Shown here: positions 51,010 through 59,855 of the stretch, one piece after another | Layout: every line of letters begins with the position of its first letter | Numbering within the stretch: position 1 is the stretch's first letter | Assembly: GCA_039586035.1 (NCBI GenBank) | Contig: JBDHLD010000028.1 | Coordinates: 1-64,000, forward strand | DNA from: JBDHHQ01 sp039586035 | GTDB taxonomy: Bacteria > Gemmatimonadota > Gemmatimonadetes > Longimicrobiales > Gaopeijiaceae | Direction of reading: 5' to 3' | Length of the DNA stretch: 64,000 bases | Made by a program: the position numbers and the translations under genes | The notes under the pieces: generated by a model | Database searches by the model: none | What the model saw: the letters and a program-made list of their open reading frames with translations, nothing else | What the model was told of the DNA's origin: nothing

Positions 51010-51046
51010 ACCGCCCGGACGCCTGGTGCGTCCGGGCGGTTCTCGT
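51010..51046 (+). terminator. Rho-independent-type terminator after rpsA
   Basis: A perfect 13-bp stem, ACCGCCCGGACGC / GCGTCCGGGCGGT with loop CTGGT, is followed by TCTCGTT. It lies 45 bases after the rpsA stop and before the next gene. The U-tract is short but the stem is very strong. Confidence 0.65.
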
Positions 51047-51066
51047 TACCCCGACAGACCCACGCA

Positions 51067-52917
51067 ATGGCGATGGCTGAGCCCCCCCCAAAGAACCGGC
51101 TACGCTCCCACTCCAAGGCACCGTCGTGGACCTGGCTCTCGAGTCTGTGGCTGTTGGTCCTGCTTCTCCTGGTCTCGTGCCGATCTGTCGGGGGCCCGCG
51201 CCCGGCGGCGACCGTAGCGGAGGACTCCGACCCGCCGATCGAGACCGGCACGAGCTCGCCCGCTGCCGATTCGGCTGCGGCGGCGCTCATGGCGCGCGCC
51301 GAAGAGGCGTCGGCAGAGGCCCGTTGGAGCGACGCCGCGACGGCTGCGGCCGAGGTCGTGGCGCGGTATCCCACGGCCCGCATGTCGAGCCGCTCGCTCC
51401 CGGTCCTGGCCACCGCGCTGTTGGCCCTGGAGGACTTCGGTGAAGCGCTGGCGGTCGCGGATCGATATGGGGCGCTGTTCGCCCGCACAGATCCGAGGGC
51501 CGGCCGGGGAGCAGTACTGGGTGCCCAAGCCCTACTGGGACAGGAGGCCAACGACGCCGCCGCGACCCGGTTGCTAGCCGCCACACCGGAGGCTCTGGCG
51601 AACGTGCAAGAAGAGGCGATGGAGCTGATGCGCGTCGCCTCGGCCCGGCTCACCAACGAGAGTCTCGCCGCCGTTGTCGAAAGCGCGCCCTCCACTCCGC
51701 TGAGCGCTCCCCTTCTGATCGAGCGCGCGCTGGCCTTGTACTACGACGGCCAGACCGCCGAAGCGGAAGCGCTGGCCCGAAGAGCCCGGGAGGTGGGTGC
51801 CTCGGGACCGGAGTCCGAGACCGCGAACGCGATCCTGAGTGGCGATGTCGAGGCATCCGTAGGGGTACTGCCTGTCCTGGGCGCCATGTTGGCGGAGACG
51901 GGATCCCCGGGTCTGCAGGAATTCTCCCGGCTGATTCGTGAGGGAATCGAGGTCGCCGTCCAGGTTCACGCCGACCAATCTCGTCGGCCCGTCCGTCTGT
52001 CCGTGATGGACGATCGCGGGAGCCCGGACGCCGCCGATGCGGTCGTGCGCCGACTTGAGGAGGAGGGTGCCCTCGGTGTGGTGGGGCCGCTACTGAACAC
52101 CTCCCTGATGGCTGCGGCGCCCGCCCGCCTCCGGTCCGCGGTACTGGTTTCGCCGACTGCTCGGAACCTTCCACCGGAACAGTCGGGCGTCTATTCGCTG
52201 TCTGGACCGGACCCGGGCGCGGCACGAGCCCTGGCCGAGTATGTCCGGGATCAGGGCTTCCGGCGTGTCGTCGTGCTCCGACCCGCTACCGAAGAGGCGA
52301 TCCTGGAGGCGCAGGTATTCCGAGACGTGCTGGCGGAATCCGGCATGGTCATCTCGCACGAGATGGCGTACGACTCGGGGGCGACCTTCTTCCAGGAGTC
52401 ACTCAGCGAAGTGGCGGAGATGCTCCCGGACGCGCTCGTGCTGCCCCTGCCGGCGTCGGACGTGGAGCTCGTGGCTCCGCAGATCACGTTCTTCGGCCTG
52501 GACACGCTGGGGATACAGATGCTGGGGACCTCGGGCTGGGCCGCCGAGTCCGTCGTCAACGACGTCGACGCACGCCATACCATCGGGGTCGTGGCGGCCG
52601 CTGCGGTGGTGCCGGGACGCCCCACGCCCGGGCAGGAACGCTTCACGACGGAGTACGAGACTCGCCTGCGCAAGACACTGCGGAGCTCGGTGCCGGCTCT
52701 CGGCCACGATGCGGCGGCCCTGCTGCTGGAAGCTCACCGGATCAGCGGCGCACGCAACGGTGAGGAGCTCGCGGCTGCGTTCGAGAAAATCAGTGGCTTT
52801 TCAGGCGCAACGGGGCTGCTGTCGGTGCAGGATGGACGCGTCGTGCGGGCTCACCACCTCGTCCGCTACGACTCCACGGGTGTGTTGGCGCCGCTGACGC
52901 CCGAGGCCCGGCGCTGA
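51067..52917 (+). CDS. Periplasmic-binding-fold lipoprotein with TPR-like N-terminus (LpoA/LppC-like)
   Basis: This 616-residue protein has a lipoprotein signal (LWLLVLLLLVSC). Residues 70-250 are helical and TPR-like (DAATAAAEVVARYPTARM, ALLIERALALYYDGQTAEAE). From about 255 onwards there is a type I periplasmic-binding fold (VRLSVMDDRGSPDAADAVVR, GVVGPLLNTSLMAAAPARL, GFRRVVVLRPATEEA). The combination matches penicillin-binding-protein activators of the LpoA/LppC group and ABC-type branched-chain ligand binders. ATG 51067 or 51073 may start it. Its stop overlaps the carboxyltransferase ATG (TGATG). An envelope role is likely; ligand binding or control of peptidoglycan synthesis cannot be separated here. 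Confidence 0.7.
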   Translation: MAMAEPPPKNRLRSHSKAPSWTWLSSLWLLVLLLLVSCRSVGGPRPAATVAEDSDPPIETGTSSPAADSAAAALMARAEEASAEARWSDAATAAAEVVARYPTARMSSRSLPVLATALLALEDFGEALAVADRYGALFARTDPRAGRGAVLGAQALLGQEANDAAATRLLAATPEALANVQEEAMELMRVASARLTNESLAAVVESAPSTPLSAPLLIERALALYYDGQTAEAEALARRAREVGASGPESETANAILSGDVEASVGVLPVLGAMLAETGSPGLQEFSRLIREGIEVAVQVHADQSRRPVRLSVMDDRGSPDAADAVVRRLEEEGALGVVGPLLNTSLMAAAPARLRSAVLVSPTARNLPPEQSGVYSLSGPDPGAARALAEYVRDQGFRRVVVLRPATEEAILEAQVFRDVLAESGMVISHEMAYDSGATFFQESLSEVAEMLPDALVLPLPASDVELVAPQITFFGLDTLGIQMLGTSGWAAESVVNDVDARHTIGVVAAAAVVPGRPTPGQERFTTEYETRLRKTLRSSVPALGHDAAALLLEAHRISGARNGEELAAAFEKISGFSGATGLLSVQDGRVVRAHHLVRYDSTGVLAPLTPEARR

Positions 52918-54467
52918 TGTCCATCCAGGAGAAGCTAGACCGGCTGCTCGAGCTGCGGGAGCAGGCGGAGCAGGGCGGCGGCGAAAAGCGATTGGCGGCT
53001 CAGCATGCCCGGGGTAAGCTGTCCGCTCGTGAGCGGGTCGCCCTGCTGGCCGACGAAGGGTCGTTCGTGGAGCTCGATCGCTTCGTCACCCATCGAGCGT
53101 CCGACTTCGGGCTGGCGGAGCGGAGGGTGCTGGGGGATGGGGTCGTCACCGGCTACTGCACCGTCCACGGGCGTCTCGTCTACGTCTACGCGCAGGACTT
53201 CACCGTGTTCGGCGGGTCCCTCTCGGAAGCCCATGCCGAGAAGATCGTCAAGCTCCAGGAGCTGTCCCTCAAGAACGGGGCCCCCATCATCGGGCTCAGC
53301 GACTCCGGGGGAGCCCGCATCCAAGAAGGCGTGGTATCGCTGGGTGGGTACGCCGACATCTTCCTCCGCAACACGCTGGCCTCCGGGGTCGTGCCGCAGA
53401 TCAGCGTGATCCTGGGCCCGTGCGCGGGCGGCGCCGTCTATTCACCGGCCATCACCGACTTCGTCTACATGGTCCGGGGCACGAGCTACATGTTCGTGAC
53501 CGGGCCCAACGTGGTGAAGACGGTCACTCACGAAGACATCGACATGGAGAGCCTGGGCGGGGCCGACGTCCACAGCGAAACCTCGGGGGTGTCGCACTTC
53601 GCCTTCGACTCCGAGCCCGAGTGCCTGGAGGCGGTTCGAGAGCTCTTCCGTTTCGTGCCACAGAACAACGCAACGCCACCCCCTGCGGGGCCGGGGACCG
53701 ATCCGGCCGACCGCCAGGATCAGATATTGCTCGAGATCGTGCCGGATAACCCCAATAAGCCGTATGACATGCACGATGTCATCGGCGCCATAGTGGACGA
53801 CGCCGGCTTCTATGAAGTCCATGCGGGCTTCGCCCGGAACCTCATTACCGGATTCGCCCACCTCGGCGGGCACTCGGTCGGCATCGTCGCCAACCAGCCG
53901 GCCGTGCTGGCCGGGGTGTTGGACATCGATTCCGCCGTGAAGGGCGCGCGGTTCGTCCGCTTCTGCGATGCCTTCAACATCCCGCTGGTGGTGTTCGAGG
54001 ACGTCCCGGGATTCCTGCCCGGCGTGGCCCAAGAGCACGGGGGGATCATCCGACACGGCGCCAAGCTCCTCTACGCCTTCTGCGAGGCCACCGTCCCCAA
54101 GCTCACGGTCATCACCCGCAAGGCATACGGGGGCGCATACGACGTCATGAACTCGAAGCATATCCGCGGGGACGTGAACCTGGCCTGGCCCACGGCGGAG
54201 ATCGCGGTGATGGGCCCGAAGGGCGCGGTGGAGATCCTCTTCCGCAAGGAGATCGCTCAGGCCGACGACCCTGAGGCCGCTACCGAGGCCCGCATCGAGG
54301 AGTACCGCGAGAAGTTCGCTCACCCCTACGTGGCCGCTGCCCGCGGATATGTCGACGACGTCATCGATCCACGCGAGACCCGGCCACGCCTGATCAGCGC
54401 GTTGGACATGCTCCGCGACAAACGAGACGTCAACCCACCCAAGAAGCACGGCAACGTGCCGCTCTAG
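52917..54467 (+). CDS. pccB: Acyl-CoA (propionyl-CoA) carboxylase carboxyltransferase subunit
   Basis: This 516-residue carboxyltransferase of the PccB/AccD5 type has LSDSGGARIQEGVVSLGGYA, VILGPCAGGAVYSPAITDFV, GPNVVKTVTHEDI, a FEDVPGFLPGVAQEHGGIIR region and AYGGAYDVM. It moves the carboxyl group from carboxybiotin to propionyl-CoA (or acetyl-CoA). The neighbouring biotin carboxylase, BCCP and methylmalonyl-CoA mutase genes make propionyl-CoA the best substrate. ATG 52917 overlaps the stop of the upstream lipoprotein gene (TGATG). Confidence 0.92.
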   Translation: MSIQEKLDRLLELREQAEQGGGEKRLAAQHARGKLSARERVALLADEGSFVELDRFVTHRASDFGLAERRVLGDGVVTGYCTVHGRLVYVYAQDFTVFGGSLSEAHAEKIVKLQELSLKNGAPIIGLSDSGGARIQEGVVSLGGYADIFLRNTLASGVVPQISVILGPCAGGAVYSPAITDFVYMVRGTSYMFVTGPNVVKTVTHEDIDMESLGGADVHSETSGVSHFAFDSEPECLEAVRELFRFVPQNNATPPPAGPGTDPADRQDQILLEIVPDNPNKPYDMHDVIGAIVDDAGFYEVHAGFARNLITGFAHLGGHSVGIVANQPAVLAGVLDIDSAVKGARFVRFCDAFNIPLVVFEDVPGFLPGVAQEHGGIIRHGAKLLYAFCEATVPKLTVITRKAYGGAYDVMNSKHIRGDVNLAWPTAEIAVMGPKGAVEILFRKEIAQADDPEAATEARIEEYREKFAHPYVAAARGYVDDVIDPRETRPRLISALDMLRDKRDVNPPKKHGNVPL

Positions 54468-54489
54468 CCCTCGTCGAGCCCCCTGTGCC

Positions 54490-56010
54490 GTGATCGAATC
54501 GGTCCTGGTAGCCAATCGAGGGGAAATCGCCCTTCGCATCCTCAGAGCCTGCAGGGAGCTGGGCGTCCGCTGCGTGGCCGTGTATTCCGAGGCCGACCAG
54601 AACGCCCCCCACGTGGCGGCCGCGGACGAAGCCGTCTGCATCGGCCCCGCGCCGGCGTCCGAGAGTTACCTCCGAGTGGATCGGATACTCGAGGCTGCCG
54701 AGCGGACGGGTGCGCGCGGGATCCATCCGGGCTACGGCTTTCTGGCAGAGCGTGCGGCCTTCGCCCAGGCCGTGGAGGGGGCTGGCCTCGTATTCGTGGG
54801 CCCAACGGCCCATACGATCGCGGCCATGGGCGACAAGACCGAGGCCCGCCGGCGGATGCGAGCTGCCGGCGTACCCATCGTGCCTGGAGTGGAGCACGCG
54901 TTGGGGGATGTGGACGAGGCCCTCGAGGTCGCTGCCGAGATCGGCTACCCGGTGCTGCTCAAGGCTTCGGCTGGTGGCGGAGGGAAGGGGATGCGCGTCG
55001 TGCGCGAGGCCGCAGAGCTGCCGTCCGCCTTCGGCGCCGCTGGGCGAGAGGCCACCGCCGCCTTCGGCGACGGGTCGGTGTATGCAGAGAAGTTCCTCGA
55101 GCGTCCACGTCACATCGAGATACAGATTCTCGGCGACTCCCAGGGCACCGTGGTCCACCTGGGTGAGCGCGAGTGCTCCATTCAGCGACGCCACCAGAAG
55201 CTGGTGGAGGAGTCGCCTTCCGTCGCCATCACTCCCCAGACGCGGGCCGCCATGGGCGCCGCGGCCGCCGAAGCCGCGCGGGCCGTGGCGTACGTGGGCG
55301 CGGGTACAGTGGAGTTCCTTTACGAGAATGGCGACTTCTACTTCCTGGAGATGAACACCCGCCTCCAGGTGGAGCACCCCGTGACCGAGCTCGTGACCGG
55401 CCTGGACCTGGTCCATTGGCAGCTGCGGATCGCCTCGGGAGAGGCTCTCGACTTCGCCCAGGCGGACGTGACTCTGGAGGGGCACGCCATCGAATGCCGG
55501 ATCACCAGCGAGGACCCCTTCAGAAGCTTCCTGCCGTCAACTGGCCAGATCGAGCACCTGGAGGTGCCGACGGGGCCTGGGGTCCGATGGGACGGCGGCA
55601 TCGAGGAGGGATTCGCGGTGGGTCTCCACTACGATCCTCTCCTTGCCAAGCTCATCGTGCACGGCCGGGACCGGGCGACGGCGATCCGTCGAATGCGGCG
55701 GGCGCTGGAAGAGCTGGTGATCTCCGGCGTAGAGACGTCCATCGAGTTCCACCGGCGTGTGATGTGCGAGCCCGACTTCCTGGCGGGTCGGTTGACCATC
55801 GGATACCTGGCTGAGCACCCGGGCCTCACGGAGCCGGAGCTCGGCGCTGAGGCGAGCCGCTTGGCAGCGGTGGCGGCGACCCTGCTCGCGGATAGGGATC
55901 GCGGGCGCCTCGACGCCAAGCGCATCGGCGGGGAGGGCGGCCCCGGCTTCTCGGCATGGCGCGGTCCAGGGTGGTCACGAGGGCACGGCTGGAGGGGTGC
56001 CGGGTGGTGA
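54490..56010 (+). CDS. accC: Biotin carboxylase subunit of acyl-CoA carboxylase
   Basis: This 506-residue biotin carboxylase has the ATP-grasp fold: VLVANRGEIALRILRACREL at the start, KASAGGGGKGMRVV, ERECSIQRRHQKLVEESPS, and FYFLEMNTRLQVEHPVTEL. It carboxylates biotin on the separate BCCP encoded at 57290. It lacks the BT and BCCP domains of full-length PccA, so the complex is of the split type. The last 40 residues are Gly/Trp/Arg-rich and low complexity. It starts at GTG 54490, 22 bases after pccB. The stop overlaps the rRNA methyltransferase start (GTGA). Confidence 0.93.
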   Translation: MIESVLVANRGEIALRILRACRELGVRCVAVYSEADQNAPHVAAADEAVCIGPAPASESYLRVDRILEAAERTGARGIHPGYGFLAERAAFAQAVEGAGLVFVGPTAHTIAAMGDKTEARRRMRAAGVPIVPGVEHALGDVDEALEVAAEIGYPVLLKASAGGGGKGMRVVREAAELPSAFGAAGREATAAFGDGSVYAEKFLERPRHIEIQILGDSQGTVVHLGERECSIQRRHQKLVEESPSVAITPQTRAAMGAAAAEAARAVAYVGAGTVEFLYENGDFYFLEMNTRLQVEHPVTELVTGLDLVHWQLRIASGEALDFAQADVTLEGHAIECRITSEDPFRSFLPSTGQIEHLEVPTGPGVRWDGGIEEGFAVGLHYDPLLAKLIVHGRDRATAIRRMRRALEELVISGVETSIEFHRRVMCEPDFLAGRLTIGYLAEHPGLTEPELGAEASRLAAVAATLLADRDRGRLDAKRIGGEGGPGFSAWRGPGWSRGHGWRGAGW

Positions 56011-57290
56011 CCGCCTCGCCGGTGCCGGTCGACGTATCGATTCGCGGGATTGCGGCTGGGGGCGCCGGGGTGGGCCGGCTTCCGAGCGGAAAGACGGTGT
56101 TCGCTCACCGAACGGCGCCGGGCGACGTGGCCCGCGTCAGCGTGAGCCGAGAGAAGCCGACATGGAGCCAGGCGCGCCTGGTGGAGATCGTCGAGCCTGG
56201 CCCCGACCGTGTGACGCCGCCCTGTCCTCGCTACGACCTCTGTGGCGGCTGCACGCTCGCGCACCTGACCTACGAGGCTCAACTCTCGTGGAAGTCGCGT
56301 ATCGTCCGGGACGCCCTCCAGCGAATCGCCGGCCTGGATGTCCCGCTCCCCAACGCCGAGGCGTCGCCCGCACGGCTTCAATACCGGAACCGGGTGACGT
56401 TCACCCTCCGTCGGCTTCGGAGCGGAAGGGTCGTGGCTGGCTTCCACGAGCTCCTTGCGCCCAAGCGCGTGCTGGACGTCGGCCCGGAGTGCTTGCTCCC
56501 CACGGCGCCCCTGACCCAGGTGTGGAGCGGCTTGCGCGCGGCGTGGGGAGGCGGGGCCCGACGGTTGCCGGCTGGAGGGGAGCTCCGTCTTACCCTCCGG
56601 GAGGCGACGCAGGGCGTGATCCTGGGCGTCAGGGGCGGTCGCGGCTCGGGCGACCCCGAGGGCCTGCTCCGGGATACCGAAGGGCTGGTGGCCATCTGGC
56701 ACGAAGCCAGCTCCGGTCAATCGATTCTTCTGGCCGGCCTGCGCGAAACGACGGACGTATGGTGCGGGGAGACCATACCCGTGGGACCGAAGGCCTTCCG
56801 TCAGGTCAACCGGCTCGCGGCCGAAGGGCTCCACCGTCGCGTGCTGGAGATGGCAGGAGCCGCCGCCGGGCGGGCCATCGATGCGTACTGCGGTACCGGC
56901 GTCTTCGGCCGAGCGCTCGCCGTACGGGGGTGGCGAGTGACGGGTATCGAGCGTGATCCGGAGGCCTGTGCCGCGGCCCGTCTCGACGCTCCGGAGGCTT
57001 TGAAGGTCCGGGAAGGTCCCGTGGAGGTGTTGCTGCACGAGGCGCTACCCGCCTCGCTCGTGATCCTGAATCCTCCTCGGGCCGGGCTGCACGAGCGGGT
57101 GCCCGAGGTTCTCGGCCAGACGCCCCCCGACCGACTGATCTATGTCAGCTGTGACCCGGCCACCCTGGCCCGCGACCTTGCCCGTCTCGCGCCGTCGTTC
57201 AGCGTGAGCAGCGTCGACGTATTCGACCTGTTTCCACAGACCGCCCACGTCGAGGCCGCGGCCAGCCTGACACGACGGAAGGACGGCTGA
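56007..57290 (+). CDS. RlmD/TrmA-family RNA (uracil-5-)methyltransferase
   Basis: This methyltransferase of about 427 residues has an N-terminal TRAM-like domain, an [4Fe-4S] cluster motif (CPRYDLCGGC plus a later Cys in PECLLP), the SAM-binding region AIDAYCGTGVFGRALAVRGW and the catalytic Cys motif YVSCDPATLARDL. Family members make m5U in 23S rRNA or tRNA. The usual DPPR motif reads NPPRAGLHE here, an Asn for Asp change. GTG 56007 overlaps the biotin carboxylase stop and has GGAGGGG upstream; a longer ATG start at 55956 is possible. It is an odd neighbour inside a propionyl-CoA carboxylase operon. Which RNA it modifies is unknown. Confidence 0.83.
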   Translation: MTASPVPVDVSIRGIAAGGAGVGRLPSGKTVFAHRTAPGDVARVSVSREKPTWSQARLVEIVEPGPDRVTPPCPRYDLCGGCTLAHLTYEAQLSWKSRIVRDALQRIAGLDVPLPNAEASPARLQYRNRVTFTLRRLRSGRVVAGFHELLAPKRVLDVGPECLLPTAPLTQVWSGLRAAWGGGARRLPAGGELRLTLREATQGVILGVRGGRGSGDPEGLLRDTEGLVAIWHEASSGQSILLAGLRETTDVWCGETIPVGPKAFRQVNRLAAEGLHRRVLEMAGAAAGRAIDAYCGTGVFGRALAVRGWRVTGIERDPEACAAARLDAPEALKVREGPVEVLLHEALPASLVILNPPRAGLHERVPEVLGQTPPDRLIYVSCDPATLARDLARLAPSFSVSSVDVFDLFPQTAHVEAAASLTRRKDG

Positions 57291-57802
57291 TGCGGTATCA
57301 CGTCACCATCGGGCAGCGGACGCACGAGGTCGTGGTGGAACCGGGCCAGGTGCTGGTCGACGGCGTACCCGTCGATGCGAGGCTGACGGGTCCTGCCGGG
57401 TCGAAGGTGCTGAGGCTCCGGGTCGGCACGTCGACGCACCGCCTGATCCCCGAGCGTTCCGACGACGGGGTCAGGACGTTCCACCTGGGCGGTCGACGCA
57501 TCGTCGCCGAGGTGGTGGACGAGCGGACTCGGGCGATCCAGGCCATGGCGGGAGGGGCCGCCACGGCTCAGCGGGCCGCCAGCGTGCGAGCTCCCATGCC
57601 GGGGCTCGTCGTGAAGGTCGAGGTCGCGGTGGGCGATGAGGTGGTCCGGGGACAGGGCGTGGCCGTCGTGGAGGCCATGAAGATGGAGAACGAGCTGCTC
57701 GCCGAGACCGACGGCCGGGTCGTGGAGGTCCGGGTGTCTCCCGGCGAAACGGTCGAAAAGGGACAGGTCCTCGTCGATCTGGATCCTACGGAGAGGGGGT
57801 GA
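57290..57802 (+). CDS. Biotin carboxyl carrier protein
   Basis: This 170-residue protein has a C-terminal biotinyl domain (about residues 98-166): PMPGLVVKVEVAVGDEVVRG and the biotinylation site EAMKMEN with its Lys. The N-terminal 95 residues are a beta-rich adaptor with an LVDGVPVDARL strand, similar to the carrier region of acyl-CoA carboxylases. It shuttles carboxybiotin between the biotin carboxylase and PccB. ATG 57290 overlaps the methyltransferase stop (TGATG). Confidence 0.9.
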   Translation: MRYHVTIGQRTHEVVVEPGQVLVDGVPVDARLTGPAGSKVLRLRVGTSTHRLIPERSDDGVRTFHLGGRRIVAEVVDERTRAIQAMAGGAATAQRAASVRAPMPGLVVKVEVAVGDEVVRGQGVAVVEAMKMENELLAETDGRVVEVRVSPGETVEKGQVLVDLDPTERG

Positions 57803-57805
57803 AGA

Positions 57806-59431
57806 GTGCCGAGTGAAGCTGAGCGGCCATCGGCCACCTCGGCGTCGGCCAGACGCGGGGGCGAGGGGCACACTTCGGAGACGGACAGCGGAATCCCGGT
57901 CGATCCGGTGTACGGACCCGCGAACGCGGGGAGGGAGCCAGAGGCAGACCTCGCCCCTCCCGGGTCGTTCCCCTTCACCCGGGGCGTCTATCCGGACATG
58001 TACCGGGGCCGCGTCTGGACCATGCGGCAATACGCCGGCTTCGGGACCGCAGAGCAAACCAATGAACGGTATCACTATCTCCTGGAGCAGGGCACGACCG
58101 GCTTGTCCGTCGCGTTCGACCTCCCCTCGCAAATGGGATACGACTCGGACCACGCCATGGCCGCGGGAGAGGTGGGCAGAGTCGGGGTAGCCATCGACTC
58201 GCTGGACGACATGCGGGCACTGTTTCGGGGGATCCCGCTGGACAACGTGTCCACGTCCATGACGATCAACTCCACAGCAGCCATTCTCCTGGCCATGTAC
58301 GTGGCGGTGGGAGACGAGCAGGGCGTGGCGCGGAGCGCCCTCGCCGGGACCGTGCAGAACGACATCCTCAAGGAGTACATCGCCCGGGGCACGTACATCT
58401 ACCCGGTGGGACCGAGCCTTCGGCTGGTGGCCGACGTGATGGCCTTCTGCGCCCGGGAGGTCCCCCGATGGAATACGATCTCGATCTCCGGCTATCATAT
58501 CCGGGAGGCCGGCTCCACCGCTCCGCAGGAGGTGGCATTCACCTTCGCGAACGGCCTCGAGTACGTGGATGCCGCCCTGTCGCGCGGCATCGAGCTGGAG
58601 GCCTTCGCTCCGCGGCTGTCGTTCTTCTTCGCGGCCCATAACGACCTTCTGGAGGAGGTCGCCAAGTACAGGGCGGCCCGCCGTCTCTGGGCGCGTCTCA
58701 TGCGAGAAAGGTACGGAGCTTCGGACCGCGCGTGCCGCCTGCGCTTCCACACTCAGACGGGCGGCTCCACCCTGACCGCCCAGCAGCCCCTGAACAACGT
58801 TGTGCGGGTCACGCTACAGGCGCTCGCATCGGTGCTCGGCGGTACCCAATCGCTGCACACGAACGGCTACGACGAGGCCCTGGCGCTCCCCACCGAGGCG
58901 TCGGCACAGCTTGCCTTGAGAACGCAGCAGGTGTTGGCCCACGAGTCCGGCGTCACGCGTACGGCCGACCCGCTGGGTGGCAGCTATTTCGTGGAGGCGC
59001 TCACCGACGAGATCGAAACCCGGGCTCGGACCTACCTCGAGCGAATCGAGGAGCTCGGCGGAGCCGCGCAGGCGGTGGGCTACATGCAGGAGGAGATCCA
59101 CCGAGCCGCATATCGATTTCAGCAAGAGGTGGAGACAGGGGCCCGCATCGTAGTTGGCGTCAATAGGTTCGAGGAGGGCGCTGGCGCTCCGCGAATCGAC
59201 TCGCCCGACTACGGAGCCCTGGAGTCGGCCCAGCGTCAGAAGCTCGCGGCCCTCCGCTCTCGACGCAGCGCCGCCGAGGTGCGGGCCACACTCGACGCCG
59301 TCCGGCGGGCGGCGGAGGGAGACGACAACCTCGTGCCCCACATCATCGACGCGGTGCGGTCTCTGGCGACGCTCGGCGAGATCAGCGACGTGCTCCGGGA
59401 AGGCTGGGGTCAGTACGACGCTTCCGGGTGA
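57806..59431 (+). CDS. Methylmalonyl-CoA mutase, catalytic (substrate-binding) subunit
   Basis: This 541-residue protein matches the TIM-barrel half of methylmalonyl-CoA mutase: FPFTRGVYPDMYRGRVWTMR, QYAGFGTAEQTNERYHYLLE, GLSVAFDLPSQMGYDSDH, RLRFHTQTGGSTLTAQQP and QSLHTNGYDEALALPTE. It lacks the C-terminal B12-binding domain (no DxHxxG), so a separate cobalamin-binding subunit must be encoded elsewhere. It isomerises methylmalonyl-CoA to succinyl-CoA, completing the propionyl-CoA route started by the carboxylase genes just upstream. It starts at GTG 57806 with GGAGAGGGGG upstream, four bases after the BCCP stop. No epimerase gene is visible nearby. Isobutyryl-CoA mutase is a less likely alternative. 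Confidence 0.9.
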   Translation: MPSEAERPSATSASARRGGEGHTSETDSGIPVDPVYGPANAGREPEADLAPPGSFPFTRGVYPDMYRGRVWTMRQYAGFGTAEQTNERYHYLLEQGTTGLSVAFDLPSQMGYDSDHAMAAGEVGRVGVAIDSLDDMRALFRGIPLDNVSTSMTINSTAAILLAMYVAVGDEQGVARSALAGTVQNDILKEYIARGTYIYPVGPSLRLVADVMAFCAREVPRWNTISISGYHIREAGSTAPQEVAFTFANGLEYVDAALSRGIELEAFAPRLSFFFAAHNDLLEEVAKYRAARRLWARLMRERYGASDRACRLRFHTQTGGSTLTAQQPLNNVVRVTLQALASVLGGTQSLHTNGYDEALALPTEASAQLALRTQQVLAHESGVTRTADPLGGSYFVEALTDEIETRARTYLERIEELGGAAQAVGYMQEEIHRAAYRFQQEVETGARIVVGVNRFEEGAGAPRIDSPDYGALESAQRQKLAALRSRRSAAEVRATLDAVRRAAEGDDNLVPHIIDAVRSLATLGEISDVLREGWGQYDASG

Positions 59432-59509
59432 CCTGAATGCGCTTCATTGTTAGCTTTCCGGTTTGTGACATTCGGGCCAGAACCCCAGACCCCTCGATCG
59501 CAAGCGACG

Positions 59510-59818
59510 ATGCCGACCTACGAGTACCGCTGCTCCAACGGTCACGAATTCGAGCTGTTCCAACGGATGTCCGACGAGGCCGTCGACACCTGCCCGGAGT
59601 GCGGCGCGGAGGCGCAGCGACTCCTGTCCGCGGGGGCGGGCCTCCTGTTCAAGGGCGACGGCTTCTACATCACGGACTACAGGAAAGACGACTACAAGAA
59701 GAAGGCCGCGTCCGAGAAGGGCGGAAAAGGCGGCGGCGAGTCGTCAGAACAGGCCAAGAAGCCCGAGAAGACTCCGACTGACTCCAGCAAGACCTCCAGC
59801 AAATCCAGCGACGACTGA
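59510..59818 (+). CDS. FmdB-type zinc ribbon protein
   Basis: This 102-residue protein begins with the FmdB/putative regulatory zinc ribbon: MPTYEYRCSNGHEFELFQRM and CPECGAEAQR. The first knuckle is CSNGH instead of CxxC, so a His may replace one Cys ligand. Then follow AGLLFKGDGFYITDYRKD and a Lys/Ser-rich disordered tail. The GFYITDY segment is frequent in proteins of this family from Gemmatimonadota and related groups. Its function is not established; it may bind nucleic acid or partner proteins. It precedes argS by 37 bases, so both may share a transcript. Confidence 0.85.
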   Translation: MPTYEYRCSNGHEFELFQRMSDEAVDTCPECGAEAQRLLSAGAGLLFKGDGFYITDYRKDDYKKKAASEKGGKGGGESSEQAKKPEKTPTDSSKTSSKSSDD

Positions 59819-59855
59819 GCGGCGGCCCCGACCGGGAGCGAGGGCAACATTGACC

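Noticed and set aside
48479..51121. Very long open frame (880 codons) antisense to ribosomal protein S1
   Set aside because: It mirrors the GC-biased third positions of rpsA, has repetitive Leu/Gly/Arg composition and no family similarity. The sense strand encodes an obvious S1 protein.
57140..58750. 536-codon open frame antisense to BCCP and methylmalonyl-CoA mutase
   Set aside because: It has His/Arg-rich shadow composition without motifs; the opposite strand carries conserved enzymes.
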